A program made the translations under genes and the position numbers. From positions 740,969-804,968 of the forward strand of contig CAUYUJ010020726.1 of the NCBI GenBank assembly GCA_963575745.1: a stretch of DNA of 64,000 nucleotides, in the 5' to 3' direction. Shown in pieces: positions 28,713-39,400 of the stretch. Source of the DNA: Prorocentrum cordatum. Taxonomy: Eukaryota > Sar > Dinophyceae > Prorocentrales > Prorocentraceae. The notes below the pieces were generated by a model. The model was not told the origin of the DNA. It saw only the letters and a list, made by a program, of their open reading frames with translations, and ran no database searches. Within the stretch, counting starts at the first letter, position 1; every line of letters starts with the position of its first letter.

Positions 28713-28866
28713 CCAGCCTCGAACGTATCCCTGTCCCTAGGATTGACACGCGAAAAGGAGATGACAATCTTAGGGATCTTCCCTCAGAAACTGAGGAAGT
28801 CCCAAAAAGATCGCCATCGTGACGAGGCGATGCCCAACATAGGGATAGGCATATTTTCCAGGCTGG
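28713..28866. mobile_element. Family-M TIR element, copy 2
   Basis: 154 bp, same element as in the Copia RNase H (14860-15011): CCAGCCTCGAACGTATCCCT...AGGCATATTTTCCAGGCTGG with the inner ATGACAATCTTAGGGAT arm. Confidence 0.85.
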
Positions 28867-28960
28867 TAAGACCAGCACTTAAGCACCGGCCCGAGAACCG
28901 GAGCCTGGCAGGCTCTGTGGGGCGGACGCGGCCAGGCAGGGGCTGGCGGGACCTGTCGCG

Positions 28961-29204
28961 GGGCAGTCCTACGTCGGGCCTGTCCTTTTACAGAGGGAAT
29001 ATCTTCAAGAACAGCCAGAACATAGTCGGGGGACTATTGATTGACAAGGTTTGAACATTTTTGGAGTTTTTTTGGGGGGGGTATGTTTTGGGGACTTCTT
29101 TGGAGTATTGTTTCCCCATTGGGGGGTATTTGTTGGGGGTATTTGTTACTCTTCGTCGACAATCCCCCTGTATGGGGGACAGGCCCGACCTAGAAGGGTA
29201 GTCC
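28961..29204. mobile_element. Family-C TIR element, copy 2
   Basis: Core 28970-29195: GTCGGGCCTGTCC at the left, GGACAGGCCCGAC at the right, internal GGGGGACTATTGATTG. Flanks GGGCAGTCC and GGGTAGTCC (8 of 9) look like an aged target duplication. Confidence 0.85.
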
Positions 29205-29371
29205 AGGCCAGCGGCGGCCACCGGCGTTGGCAGCGCGCGGGGCCAGCGAGGCCCGGGCAGGGTCGTGCGCAGGGGCCGGGCAGCCAGACAGCCGACGTCG
29301 TGGTGCTCTCCAGCTCTGTGGGCCCCTGGCATGTGCACCCCCTCTCCAGGGCCCGAGGGCGCAGAGACAAG

Positions 29372-29715
29372 GAGTGGGAGGAGGAGGAGGAGGAGGAGGA
29401 GGAGGAGGAGGAGGAGAAGAAGAACTGTCTCTCTCTCTCTCTGTCTCTCTCCCTCTCTCTCCGTGTCTCTCTCTCTCTCTCTATCTCGCGCTTGGTTTCG
29501 TTATCTCACTCTTTCTCTCTATCTCTCTTCCTGTCGCTCTCTGTGTCTCTCTTGTTCTTTCTCTCCCTCTTTCCCTCCCTCTCTCTCTCTCTCTCTCTCC
29601 CTGCCGCTCTTTCTCTCTCCCGCGCTCTCTCTCTCTCTCTCTCTTGCACGCTCTCTTTCTCTCTTTCTCTCTGCTCTCTTGCCCACTCTCTCTCTCTCTC
29701 TCTCTGGTTCTCTGC
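29372..29715. repeat. GGA tract followed by CT-rich tract
   Basis: GGA triplets at 29376-29415, then about 300 bp of (TC)n with TTTCTC and CTGTCTC interruptions. Confidence 0.95.
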
Positions 29716-31030
29716 TGCCCTTTTACACATCCTTGGTCTTGGTTGTCCTGCCCCTGTGTGAAGGGCAGGGGCAGAAGCAGCCAAATTCCTCCCCACCCTA
29801 TTTTGGATTATTACGTCTTTTGTCTTCTAGAGCCGCAGCGCATTTCAAAGCAGTGCGTGGAATTGCTTGGAATCGTTGCTTTGCCTTGCTTGCCATTGCT
29901 TCGCTTGCAAACGTATTGCCTAGCAGTGGCTGGTTTTGTGTGGCATTGCTTGCCTGGCATAGCAAACCAAGACCCAGGAGCCCGAGGAAGGCCCGAGGAA
30001 CCACAGACTGAGGAACCCGAGGAAGGCCCGAGGAACCCAAGACCGAGGAACCCGAGGAACACCGAGTGCCGCCTCTGCATTGGGGTTTAGCGCTCACCGG
30101 CTCCTTTCACACAAATGAATAGATAAAGTTAGGGCAAGTCTAGCTGGGGAATGGCGAGGACGAGGAGGTCAGGAGGAGCCATGATGAGGAGGAGGGGCAG
30201 GCGGAGAAGGAGGAACAGGAGGAGATGAGGGGTCATGGAGGAAGAAGGAGAACGGAGGAGTAGGAGAGAGGAGGAGGGAGGAGGGAGGGAGGAGGGAGGG
30301 AGGGGGCGGAGGGTCAACAGACGAGGAAGGAGGAGGGAGAGTAGGGAGTAGGCAAATGCCGTGTCTTTCCTTCCCTCCTCCTCTTCCTCCTCTTTACCTT
30401 GTCCTCCCTTTGTTCCCCACCCGCGCCCTTCTCCCCCATTCCTTCCTCCTCCTCCCTCCCTCCCACCCTCCTATCTCCTCTGTCCCTCCTTTCTCGAACT
30501 CCTTCTCCATCTCCTTCCTTCATTTCCACCCCCATCCCCTCTGCGCTCCCCCCTCCTCTTGCTTATCGAACTCCTACTCCCCTCTCCGCTTCCACCTCCC
30601 TCCGTTTCCTCCCTCTTCCTCCTTCCCAATCGAAACAGGATGAGTGCTGTGCTTTGGCCGGAGTTTCTAACGTCCTCGGAGCAACGAGCCAGAGGCCGCA
30701 TCCCACCTGAATCAATGTTCTTCGCTTGGCGAGCTCACCATTCCCAGTCCCATTTCCGCTCCCCCTCCTCCCAATCCCCCCCTATACTCCTCCTCCCCCA
30801 GCCCAGGGGTCGACAGGCAGCCCACAGTGAGTTTGCGGCGGCGGTGGATCCCCATCGCCACAGTCGACCTGCACAGGAAGGCTGAGCGGCTTTCCACGGT
30901 CACTCGTGCATCCTTCCCTTTCGGCCCGTCCTTGGCCGTTCTCGCTGGCTGCGCCCCGCCCTCAGAGTGTCGGCATGGCCTTCCAACGCCCTTGCATCCT
31001 TATCCTGCGCCCTTGTTCTACGAGCTCGCT
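29716..31030. other. Unassigned, with GGA- and CCT-rich blocks
   Basis: Tandem GAGGAACCCGAGGAAGGCCC units at about 29975-30060; GGA-rich 30150-30310; TCC-rich 30370-30630. No gene recognised. Confidence 0.5.
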
Positions 31031-31210
31031 GTACAGTCGGGGCCCTGAAGAAGGAACCCTTTTCGTTGGGGAGGGGCTCCGTGTTCTTTGATTGTTTCGC
31101 AGCTTGCCCCACGTTTCCCTGAGGCTTTCGAAGGGAAATCGAAGTTGAACCTATGGGAAAAAGGGGCCCCGCTCCTTATTTAGGGTTCCTTGGGTCAACG
31201 CCCCGACTCC
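31031..31210. mobile_element. Family-B TIR element, copy 2
   Basis: TACAGTCGGGGCCCTGAAG at the left, GGTCAACGCCCCGACT at the right, usual interior. ACGAGCTC and ACGTGCTC flank it (7 of 8), a possible target duplication. Confidence 0.82.
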
Positions 31211-31407
31211 ACGTGCTCAGGCAGCGTCTCCAGAGCATTCTCCTCCAATTCTCCAGTCCTCGACCCTCTCCTTCTCCCGCCGGCTGCCCCCCCCCCAGCC
31301 CGGCGCCCGGCGCCCGGCGCTCGGGCGCAGAAGCGAGGTGTTCCAGGAGCCGGCCAAGCAGAAGAAGAAGAAGAACAGGAAGAAGAAGCTGGAGAGCCCC
31401 TGGGGGG

Positions 31408-31580
31408 GATAAAACAGGGCTAGGATCGGGATAAATCGCTCCAGAGCGTTCCCGAGCGCTCTCAGAGCGTTCCAGAACGCTCTGGAGCGGCCGCGGCGCC
31501 CAATACATCCTCCAAACCCGCCGATTCTCAGAGACTTCGAGTTATCCCGATCCGATTTTGTCCCGATCTTCGCGTCTTTT
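31408..31580 (+). repeat. Dispersed element G, copy 1
   Basis: About 173 bp with GCTCCAGAGCGTTC palindromes; matches 48069-48242 in inverted orientation. Shared GCGGCCGCGGCGCCCAATAC, GCCGATTCTCAGAGA and CCCGATCTTCGCGTC. Confidence 0.85.
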
Positions 31581-31879
31581 TAGGGGGGGCATTGGAGCGA
31601 TGGTTCACCCCACCTCTACTCCTACTGCAGTCAACCACCACAGTAAGGGTGAGCAACTTTCCAAGGTTACCCGCGCATCCCTCCCCCTCCGGCCCATGCT
31701 TGGCCGCTTTGGCTGGCCGCGCCCCGTCTGCAGCGTGTCGACATGGCCTTCTCAGGCCCTAGCATCAATATCGCGCGTCCTGGTTATATGGATTGAACGT
31801 AAGGGGAGGAGTGAAGGCTTCTTAGAGGCACCCCTGCTCAGAAGGCGCGGGCCCTGTCTATAGATGCATGGCCGTTGCT

Positions 31880-32060
31880 TTCTACGACCGACCGCAATCC
31901 TGATGCATTTTGAACAGGATTCATTGTCGGCGTCGCCGCGGACGTTGCGCATTTGAGAGACAAGCCTGCCAAACAGCGGCCGCTGCCAGTCTGGGACGAT
32001 CTGTGTGCTTCGGTATCGTACCCATGTTTTCTGTACCCATTTCAGGCGTCCAAGGGGTTG
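31880..32060. repeat. Diverged copy of element H
   Basis: Shares TTTTGAACAGGATTC, GCCAAACAGCGGCCGCTG and the right terminus CCCATTTCAGGCGTCCAA with element H at 47440-47649. The left terminus is not recognisable. Confidence 0.6.
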
Positions 32061-32437
32061 CAGGCGAGGAAACGGAGAAGATGGACGACGAGTTTGTGGG
32101 CGCGGGCCGACATTTTGGCCGATGTGAATCAAACTGGAGATGCCGCGCGTCGGCGTTTTGGGGTGGCGCGCCGATTTCGACCAGACCTGGGGCCCCAGAG
32201 GGGCATCGAAACCCTTTGTGCTCCCCGTTGTCGCCTGGGCGAAGCGCCGACGTCGAGAGTTTGGGCCCGCGCACACATGCACGAGATGTGCACACATGTG
32301 CGCACACACGCACACACACACACCCACATCTATATATATACACACAAGACTGCAGTGGCGCTTCGCACCATGCACCTTGGTCCTTGAAGTTTGGTATGCA
32401 GGCGGAATGGCAGGAAGGTCAAGCTGACAATTTAGCG

Positions 32438-32885
32438 ATAACTCTTGGTTGCCTTTTCCGGCATCGCCGCTACAAGGATGTTATTCGTGATCCTTCCTCC
32501 ATGCTTATTGTTCCTTATGTTCGCCATACCCTGCGCATTCTCCCTATCCTCCTCAGCTCTTTTTTGCGGAGGCTCCTCCTTGGAGAGCCTCCAGGGGCCT
32601 TACAAAAGTTGTGTCGGGCTTTCTTAAGGCCTTCTGGAGGCCACGGTTAAGAGCTTTTGCTCAGCATATCGCGCCCCCGGTCGTTGCCCACCGTACTTCG
32701 GCGCGGCACGCGGACCACTTCCCGGTCCCCTGGTTGCCTTTTCCGGCATCGCCGCTATAATGATGTTACGTGTTATCCTTCCTCCGTGTTTATTGTTAAG
32801 AGCTTTTGCTCACCATGTCGCGCCCCCGGTCGTTGCCCACCACACTTCGCGCGCGGCACGCGGACCACACCCCGGTCCCCAGGCG
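32438..32885. repeat. Tandem repeat of about 150-300 bp
   Basis: GGTTGCCTTTTCCGGCATCG.. occurs at 32439 and 32733; AAGAGCTTTTGCTCA.CAT..CGCGCC at 32648 and 32797. A CA/TG tract lies just upstream (about 32285-32345). Confidence 0.8.
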
Positions 32886-32939
32886 TCACCGCCCCTTTGC
32901 TTTGTCCCGGCCTTGCGCCCCGCAGGGCGGGAGGCCCCG

Positions 32940-32973
32940 GAGAGCCCTCCCGAGGCCTCGTCGTCGTCGTCGT

Positions 32974-33049
<76 letters not shown>

Positions 33050-33250
33050 TCGTCGTCGTCCTCACAGTCACCACACAATGTCGATCCTCGACCTTCGATC
33101 TCCCAGGATCTCGGCCCTCGATCCTCGATCCTCGATCCTCTATGCACGATCCTCGCTCCTCTATTCTCGACCCTCGGTCCTCGAGCCTCGAGCCTCGATC
33201 TCGATGCTCGATTCCTGGTGTCGATCCTCGATCCTCGTCCTCCTCCCCAT
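32940..33250. repeat. CGT triplet tract and CTCGATC repeat
   Basis: (CGT)n/(CTCGTC)n at 32950-33062, then CCTCGATCCTCGAT-like 7-9 bp units to about 33240. Confidence 0.92.
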
Positions 33251-33289
33251 CGATTCCAAGGAGGCCAGGGGGGGTCCTGGGACTGCTTC

Positions 33290-34135
33290 TGGCGGGAGGA
33301 CGTGGGGGAAGGATGACGACGACCACGGAGGAGGGGGGGGGAGGAGGGACGGAGGCAGGAGGAGGGAGGGAGGAGGGACGTTCGAGGGAGGGCTACGGGA
33401 GCACCAAGGAGGAGGGAGCACGAGGGGTGTGGTGAGAAGGGAGGGAGGGGCCCAGACACCCTGACGTCTCGACAAAAATCGAGGCGGAGGTTTTGGTCCA
33501 TAGTTTTTCGGCCTCTCGGGGCCCTGAACGACTGGGCCTCGGGGCCGTAAAAGAAAAACGACTCCTGATGAAAAACCGGTCCCCAGGAAGTGGTCCAGAG
33601 GTCGGGGCTCGTGCCTCGAAAAGAGCAAGACGCCAAATGTCTGATGTCTGGGGAGGAGGGGAGGGACGGAGGGAGATGGAGGGAGCAGAAAGCAGACGGA
33701 GGAGGAGGGGGCGAGGGCGAGGGAGGGGGGATATGGAGAGTGGGGCGGAGGAGGGAGGTGGAAGTGGCTGGACAGGGACAGGAGGAGGGAGGGGGAAAGG
33801 GGTGGACCGGAGGAGGGGGGAGGACTGCTGGGGGGGGCGGGGGACTGGCAGGAGGAATTGCCCCAGTCCCTCATCCTTTTGCTTCCGCCCCCCCCCTTCG
33901 TTCCTCTCTTGTCCTCTTTGTGCCGTGTCTCCCTTGCTTTGCCTGTTCTTCCCGCTGCTGCTCGTCCTCCCCCTCTATGCTGCTCTTTCGCGTCGTCCTC
34001 CTCCTCCTCCTCCTCCTCCTCCTCCTCCTTCTCCTCCTCCTCCTCATCCTCCCGCTTCTCTCTCTCTCTCTCTCTGTTTCCCTGTTTCTCCCCATAAGTT
34101 GTTTACATGCTTGTTGTATTGTCTCTCTGTCTCTT

Positions 34136-34174
<39 letters not shown>

Positions 34175-34600
34175 TTCTGTCTCTTGTTTCTCACCATCCT
34201 TATCGTTTTCTCTCTCTCTCTCTCTTGTTGGGGCCAGCCTGCACCGGGAGATGCCCCGTCACCGGTGTTCCCTCGACGGGCGCGATGCCGCACCCCGCGC
34301 GAGACCGCCCGCTGCACGGCGCGCCGCGCCGTGGTGGCCTGCCGCGTCCACCCGCTCTGCCATGCGTCCGTCGTCGGCGGCAAGCCAGAAGGGCGGAGGG
34401 CGCCTGCTTCACAGCCGGCGCCGCCGGAGAAGGAGCATTTTGGGCGTTGCGTAATGGGGTGGTCATAAATGGTGGGGTGGCGAGGGTGGTCCGAAAAGGT
34501 ATCCAATTTGTACCTAAACGAGCCCTCTGGGGCTCCAGAGGGGCCCGAAAGGGGCACGAAAGGGGACCGCTTCTGACCCCCCCCCATTAAGCCACGCCCA
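33290..34600. repeat. Purine-rich, CCT and CT tracts
   Basis: GGAGG-rich to about 33840, (CTC)n 33995-34050, (TC)n 34055-34090, 34130-34175 and 34205-34225. The GC-rich rest (34230-34600) has no recognisable gene. Confidence 0.75.
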
Positions 34601-34877
34601 AGCCCTCGCTGCCGGGGGAGGGGCTCAGTGCTCCTGAAGCGTGTTCTACAGTGTGTGTCTTGGGTGTCCCCAGGCTTCCCATGGAAAAAAGACGCCCGAC
34701 GAATGGAAATGAATGGGGGCCTCGATCCAGACTCTGGGGCTTCTCATGGCAGCGTTTCGACCGCAGCTGCTCATGCGCCCGGCTGCTCATGCAGGCACGG
34801 GGCCGCGCGCGGCGCCCGTGGCCGCGGCGGACGGACCCGCGCGTCCGATGCCTGTGTCTTCACTTGTTTCTCTGTCT

Positions 34878-34948
<71 letters not shown>

Positions 34949-35610
34949 ATATCTATATATATATATATTTCTTTCTCTCTCTCCCTCTCTCTTTCACGTT
35001 CTACCTCCTCGCTCTTCATGTGCGAGCATGGAGCGGGAGACTCCCCTGCCAGCAGGTGCTCCACGGAGCACTGCGGCTTCTCAGTGGCCCCAGGGGCACG
35101 CTGAAGTCATAGGGCAGCTCGTGAAGCGCACGGGCGACGCACCGAGTGCCTTGCTTGCAGAGTTGGAGCTGACGAGTTCTGGTTGCATGTGCCGTCTGGC
35201 GTCGTGCTATCACTGCCGCGTATGAGCGCAAGGTAGGAAGAGGGAGGAGGGCTGCTAGAGGTGGGCGTAGCAGAAGCAGCTGCCTCCCTCGACCCCCAGC
35301 ATCTGCCCAGTCTCCTGCATTACCTCTCTTGGCTCATGCTCCTCTTCCTCCAACTCCTGCTTCTCCCCCCCTGCTCTTGCGTCCTCTGTTCTCCTCCCTC
35401 CCTCCGCCCTCCCTTCGATGACGACGACACCATCCCCTGACATCCGACGCCCTGATTTTGTCACCTCGTGGCTCCCCAGAGGCCTTGACCCCTCCCCAGG
35501 GACCGAGTTGTTCTGCTGGCAGTTCTTTTGGCCCTGCAAGGGCCTCCAGAGGCCGAATCGGAGCTCCCTACACGGGGGACTTGGATACACCGCGACACTG
35601 CCGCACTCGA
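34601..35610. repeat. CT tract in unassigned flank of Gypsy element
   Basis: (CT)n with a short TATATCTATATATATATA run at 34868-35000. The remainder up to the LTR shows no gene on either strand. Confidence 0.7.
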
Positions 35611-36365
35611 TGGGCGTGAAACTTACCCCAAGCGTGTTCCCCTCACTTCTGTAAATGATATCCTTCACCTGTGTCATTCCGTACTCATGCACCAAATTCA
35701 GCCTTACAGTAAAAGCGCGTTTGCATCTGCTAGAGCTTGCTAGTCATTGTATTCTCATTCAGGGTAGTCAACTTCCCATTGTGGCTTGCAGCTGTGGGCC
35801 CTGGGTGCATTTTCCTGATTGTCGATTTCCGGAACCCTTTCGGAAATAATTTCCGGAATGTTTCCCGAATCTGCTAACACGTCTGGCTGCCGACTCTGCG
35901 GGGCCAGGGGGCCGATTTCTCCCGAGTTCTGCATTGTAAGGTGCGCCGCTTCGTCCTGTCTCAATCTCAGGCCGCTAGGGTCACAGAAGCAGATTTTCGA
36001 ATTCCCCCGACCCATAGCGACACATGCGTCGCTATGGTTCGGCCGCCGAGCGTCTGGCAGCATACAGGTTGTGCAGCGCTCTCTGGGTCCCGAGGCCACC
36101 AGTGTCGAACGCAGCAGGTTGCACATTTGAGATTCGCAGGATTTTCAGCCCGCTAGCAGTACTATAGCACGATAGCTGGTCAGCAGAGCATTTGCGCATG
36201 CACGAGCGTAGGGCGCAGCAGGTGCACGAGAGGACTGTGGACTGTAACCAGTTTGGCTCAAGACCGAGGTAAAATACATTATTGTCATCGAATCGTCTGT
36301 CGATTCGTCACTGTCAGTATTGTTCTAATACCTTCCCGAACCAGTATTGCTTGGAATATTGGGCA
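35611..36365 (+). repeat. 5' LTR
   Basis: 755 bp, TG...CA. Contains a hairpin CCATAGCGAC (36012-36021) / GTCGCTATGG (36028-36037) and a spliced-leader-like segment at 36242-36262. GAATCG..CGATTC forms a small stem near the end. Confidence 0.95.
36242..36262 (+). other. Spliced-leader-like sequence in 5' LTR
   Basis: 18 of 21 positions match the dinoflagellate spliced-leader core, with TTTGGCTCAAG intact, in sense orientation, 103 bp before the LTR end. Confidence 0.75.
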
Positions 36366-36369
36366 AATT

Positions 36370-36386
36370 TGGTGGACACACTGGGG
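36370..36386 (+). other. Candidate primer-binding site
   Basis: TGGTGGACACACTGGGG starts four bases after the LTR, opening with the TGG expected to pair with a tRNA CCA end. The tRNA could not be named. Confidence 0.45.
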
Positions 36387-36419
36387 AGCATTTCATCAGT
36401 CGAGGTGCTCTCCAGAGGA

Positions 36420-39400
36420 ATGAATCCAGACAGAAACGCCCCTGCCGGAGGATCAGGCCCTGCACGAGCGGGATCGGCGTCCAGGCGCCGGGAGCCGTAC
36501 CGAGTGGGCTCGCCGGCGCGGTTGGCCCTGCCAAGTCCCGGGCGGCCGATGGACGTCGCCAGCCTGGCCGTCGCAGCTCAGGGTGGTCCAGGTTCGCGTG
36601 AGCCATTGGCCAGAGGCGAGGGAAGCGCTGGGCTGGCAGCGCCGCCGGTCTTCGGTGGCGAGCCAGCAGAGAGATGGCGTTTCGCCGAGATCCAGACCGT
36701 GGAGCGCCAAATCGTGCAGGTTGGCGTCGAGCGCCGCAACGATGTGGAGCTCCAGCAGCAGATCAGCACCTATGTGGCCGGCATCGTTGACCTCCAGCAG
36801 GGCAGGCACGAGCTGGAGACCGTAGGTATGCGCTTGAGGGTCACTGAGGCAGAGCTCGAGACGGCGAGGGACGGCCTCAGGCTCGAGTACGACGAGGCCA
36901 AGCAGTACTTGAACCACGAGAAGCGCGAGTACGAGCAGCGGATCGGTCGTGCTCGGCATGCGGCTACCACCCACATCCAGCAGGAGTTGCAGCAGTGCGT
37001 CGAGGAGCGCGTCGCTGCGATGGTGCGGTCCAGGGATGTCCACAATGCCGAGATGCGGGTCTTGGATGCCGAGGCCAATCACGTCTTGGTTACAGGTCGT
37101 GCTGAGAACGAGCTGCGGTCTGAAGTCGGAGCGATTAAGAGGGCGCGAGACACGCTTCAGGCCGAGTGGACCGAGGCGACCGAGCAGGTCCAGAGCGCCG
37201 AGGCGACGGTGCAGCAGAGAGGCATCGCAAAGGACCAGGACTTCGAGCGTCTCAAGGCGGAGGCGAGCGACCTGAAGTTCAAGTTGCAGGAGGAGTCCGA
37301 GATCGCGCAGTTGGCGCGGTGGCGGCTGACTACACGTGCCCAGTCGTCGGACGACCAGCTGCGCGGGGAGCTCAACGACGCGGCCATGAAATGCGAGATG
37401 GCGGAGGCCGAGGCGTCCAGGCAGATCGCGGCTGCGTGGGCTGAGTGCGACATGAAGGTCGAATCAGCTCAGCACGAAGAGCGGGAACACAAGCGAGGCG
37501 CAGATTCGGCCAGGGTAAATTTCTACGCAAGCCAGGCTTTGCACAACACCGAGAAGGAATACTACGAGCACGAGGTCGACGAGTTGCGCGCCGAGTCCCG
37601 CGAGCTGAGGGACGAGAAGGCGGCCTTGGCGAGGGCGGCCCAGGAGCTGATGGACATCCAAGCTCCAGGACCACATGAGCATGAGTACGCCGAAGGCCAT
37701 TGGGAGCAGCAGGACGACATGGATTTCGGCAGTCGGACTGGACCAGTCGATCCAGGACCTGCGGTCCCACCAGGACTCTCGAGGCAGTCGGCGGCAACGC
37801 CGGGTGCATCGTCCCAGGACGCTGGCATCGCCGCAGCCATGATGGAGTTCATGCGCCAGATGGCCGACCAGCAGCGTGCTGGGGTCGAGGAGCAGAGCGC
37901 GCTGCTGAAGGGGCTTACGCGCGCCCAGGAGAGCTTGGCCGAGGCGCAGCGCGAATCCCAGTCGAAGCTGAAGCCAGCGAAGCCTTCGCTCACGGGCAAG
38001 GATGCGAGCACATTGGAAGTCGGGTTTGAGAAGTTCCGCACCTACCAGAACGAAGCGCGCCAGAACAGCAAGGCGATCTGGTTCGAGGGCGCGACGGCCA
38101 TCGCTGAGGGCACCGCGAAGATCGAGCTCGAAGACATGATCGTAACCGAGATGGGTGGCGAGGAGGCTTTCCAGAAGCTGGTTCGTGTTCTGGACGATCC
38201 GCGATGGGACCTCTACTGGTCTCGCTACGAGCGCAGGCTGAAGCGGGCCGTCCACCTCGACGACGAACGCGAGTCCAACGAGGCGGTCCGGCGCTACAGC
38301 AGGTTGTCCTTGCCCAAGGACGCGAACGCGGAGGGCGCTGCCAAGTTCTTGAACGAGTACACGGGCGTCAGGACCGACATGCTGAAGTACGGCCTCCTGA
38401 CCGATGACGCGGAGAGCCCGATGTTGATGCGGGAGATCGAAGAGTTCAAGACGAAGATCGAAGGCAGCGCTCTGTTGATCTACTTGATGGACCTCCCTAT
38501 CTTCCCGAGGCGCATGGCCATCCGCGAGGACGAGGACAGCAGCATGACCATCCTGGGCCGGTGCCGCCAGCACGTCAGGGCACGAGCTCGAGTGGGGCTC
38601 CAGTCGTCCGAGACGAAGCCGGGGCAGCTGCTGAACACTTCGATCGAGCCGAACGCGAAGCGGTCGGCCGCGGCCAAGAAGGGGGCCAAGAAGCAGGAGG
38701 AGGCGACGGTGGCGAAGGCCAAGCAGATCATCGAGAGCCTGCAAGGTGCTTCGGCGGTATCGTCAGGTTTCCCGCCCCCGCCGACTCCGACGGCGCAGCA
38801 GCTGGACAGCCGGTGGAAGGCGGCCCGCGAGCCAGACAAGGGCAGGTCGAAGGCCGAGGCCGCGCCGCGGGCCGGCACAGGCGATTGCCCGCGTTGCAAG
38901 GGCACGCACCCCGAGTGTTCGGTCTGCCCGAATCAGAAAGCCAGCGAGGAGCAGGGCTGGGACGTCACCAAGGCGGTGAAGGACGCCATCCCATGCTGGT
39001 ACAAGCATTTGAACAAGGGCCAGGCTTGCGGAGGCATGGGCCACCTCAGTCGCCACCACGCCCTCTGCTACACCGAGAAGGGCGCCAAGGAGGCGGAAGA
39101 GTACCTCAAGCAGAAGGCCGACAAGGGTGGTGGCAAAGGACGAGGTAGAGGTGGCGAGCAGGGCGGTGGCAAAGCGAAGTCCAAGGGCAGAGGCGGCAAT
39201 GCCCGCTTGCTCACGTTCGAGGGCTCGCACGCTACTGACCAACAAGAGCGGACGGACCGTGCCGCGAGGCTCCTGGCGTCGTTGATGACGATGGAGACCG
39301 ACGACGACATCGACAGCATCGGGGGCGAGGCCAAGTCCAAGAAGCTGCCTGATGTGAACCTTAATTCGAGCGAGACCTTCGACTCGGACTTGCGGGGCCC

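Noticed and set aside
34055-35000. Leu/Ser-rich frames with membrane-like hydrophobicity
   Set aside because: Translation of CT dinucleotide runs.
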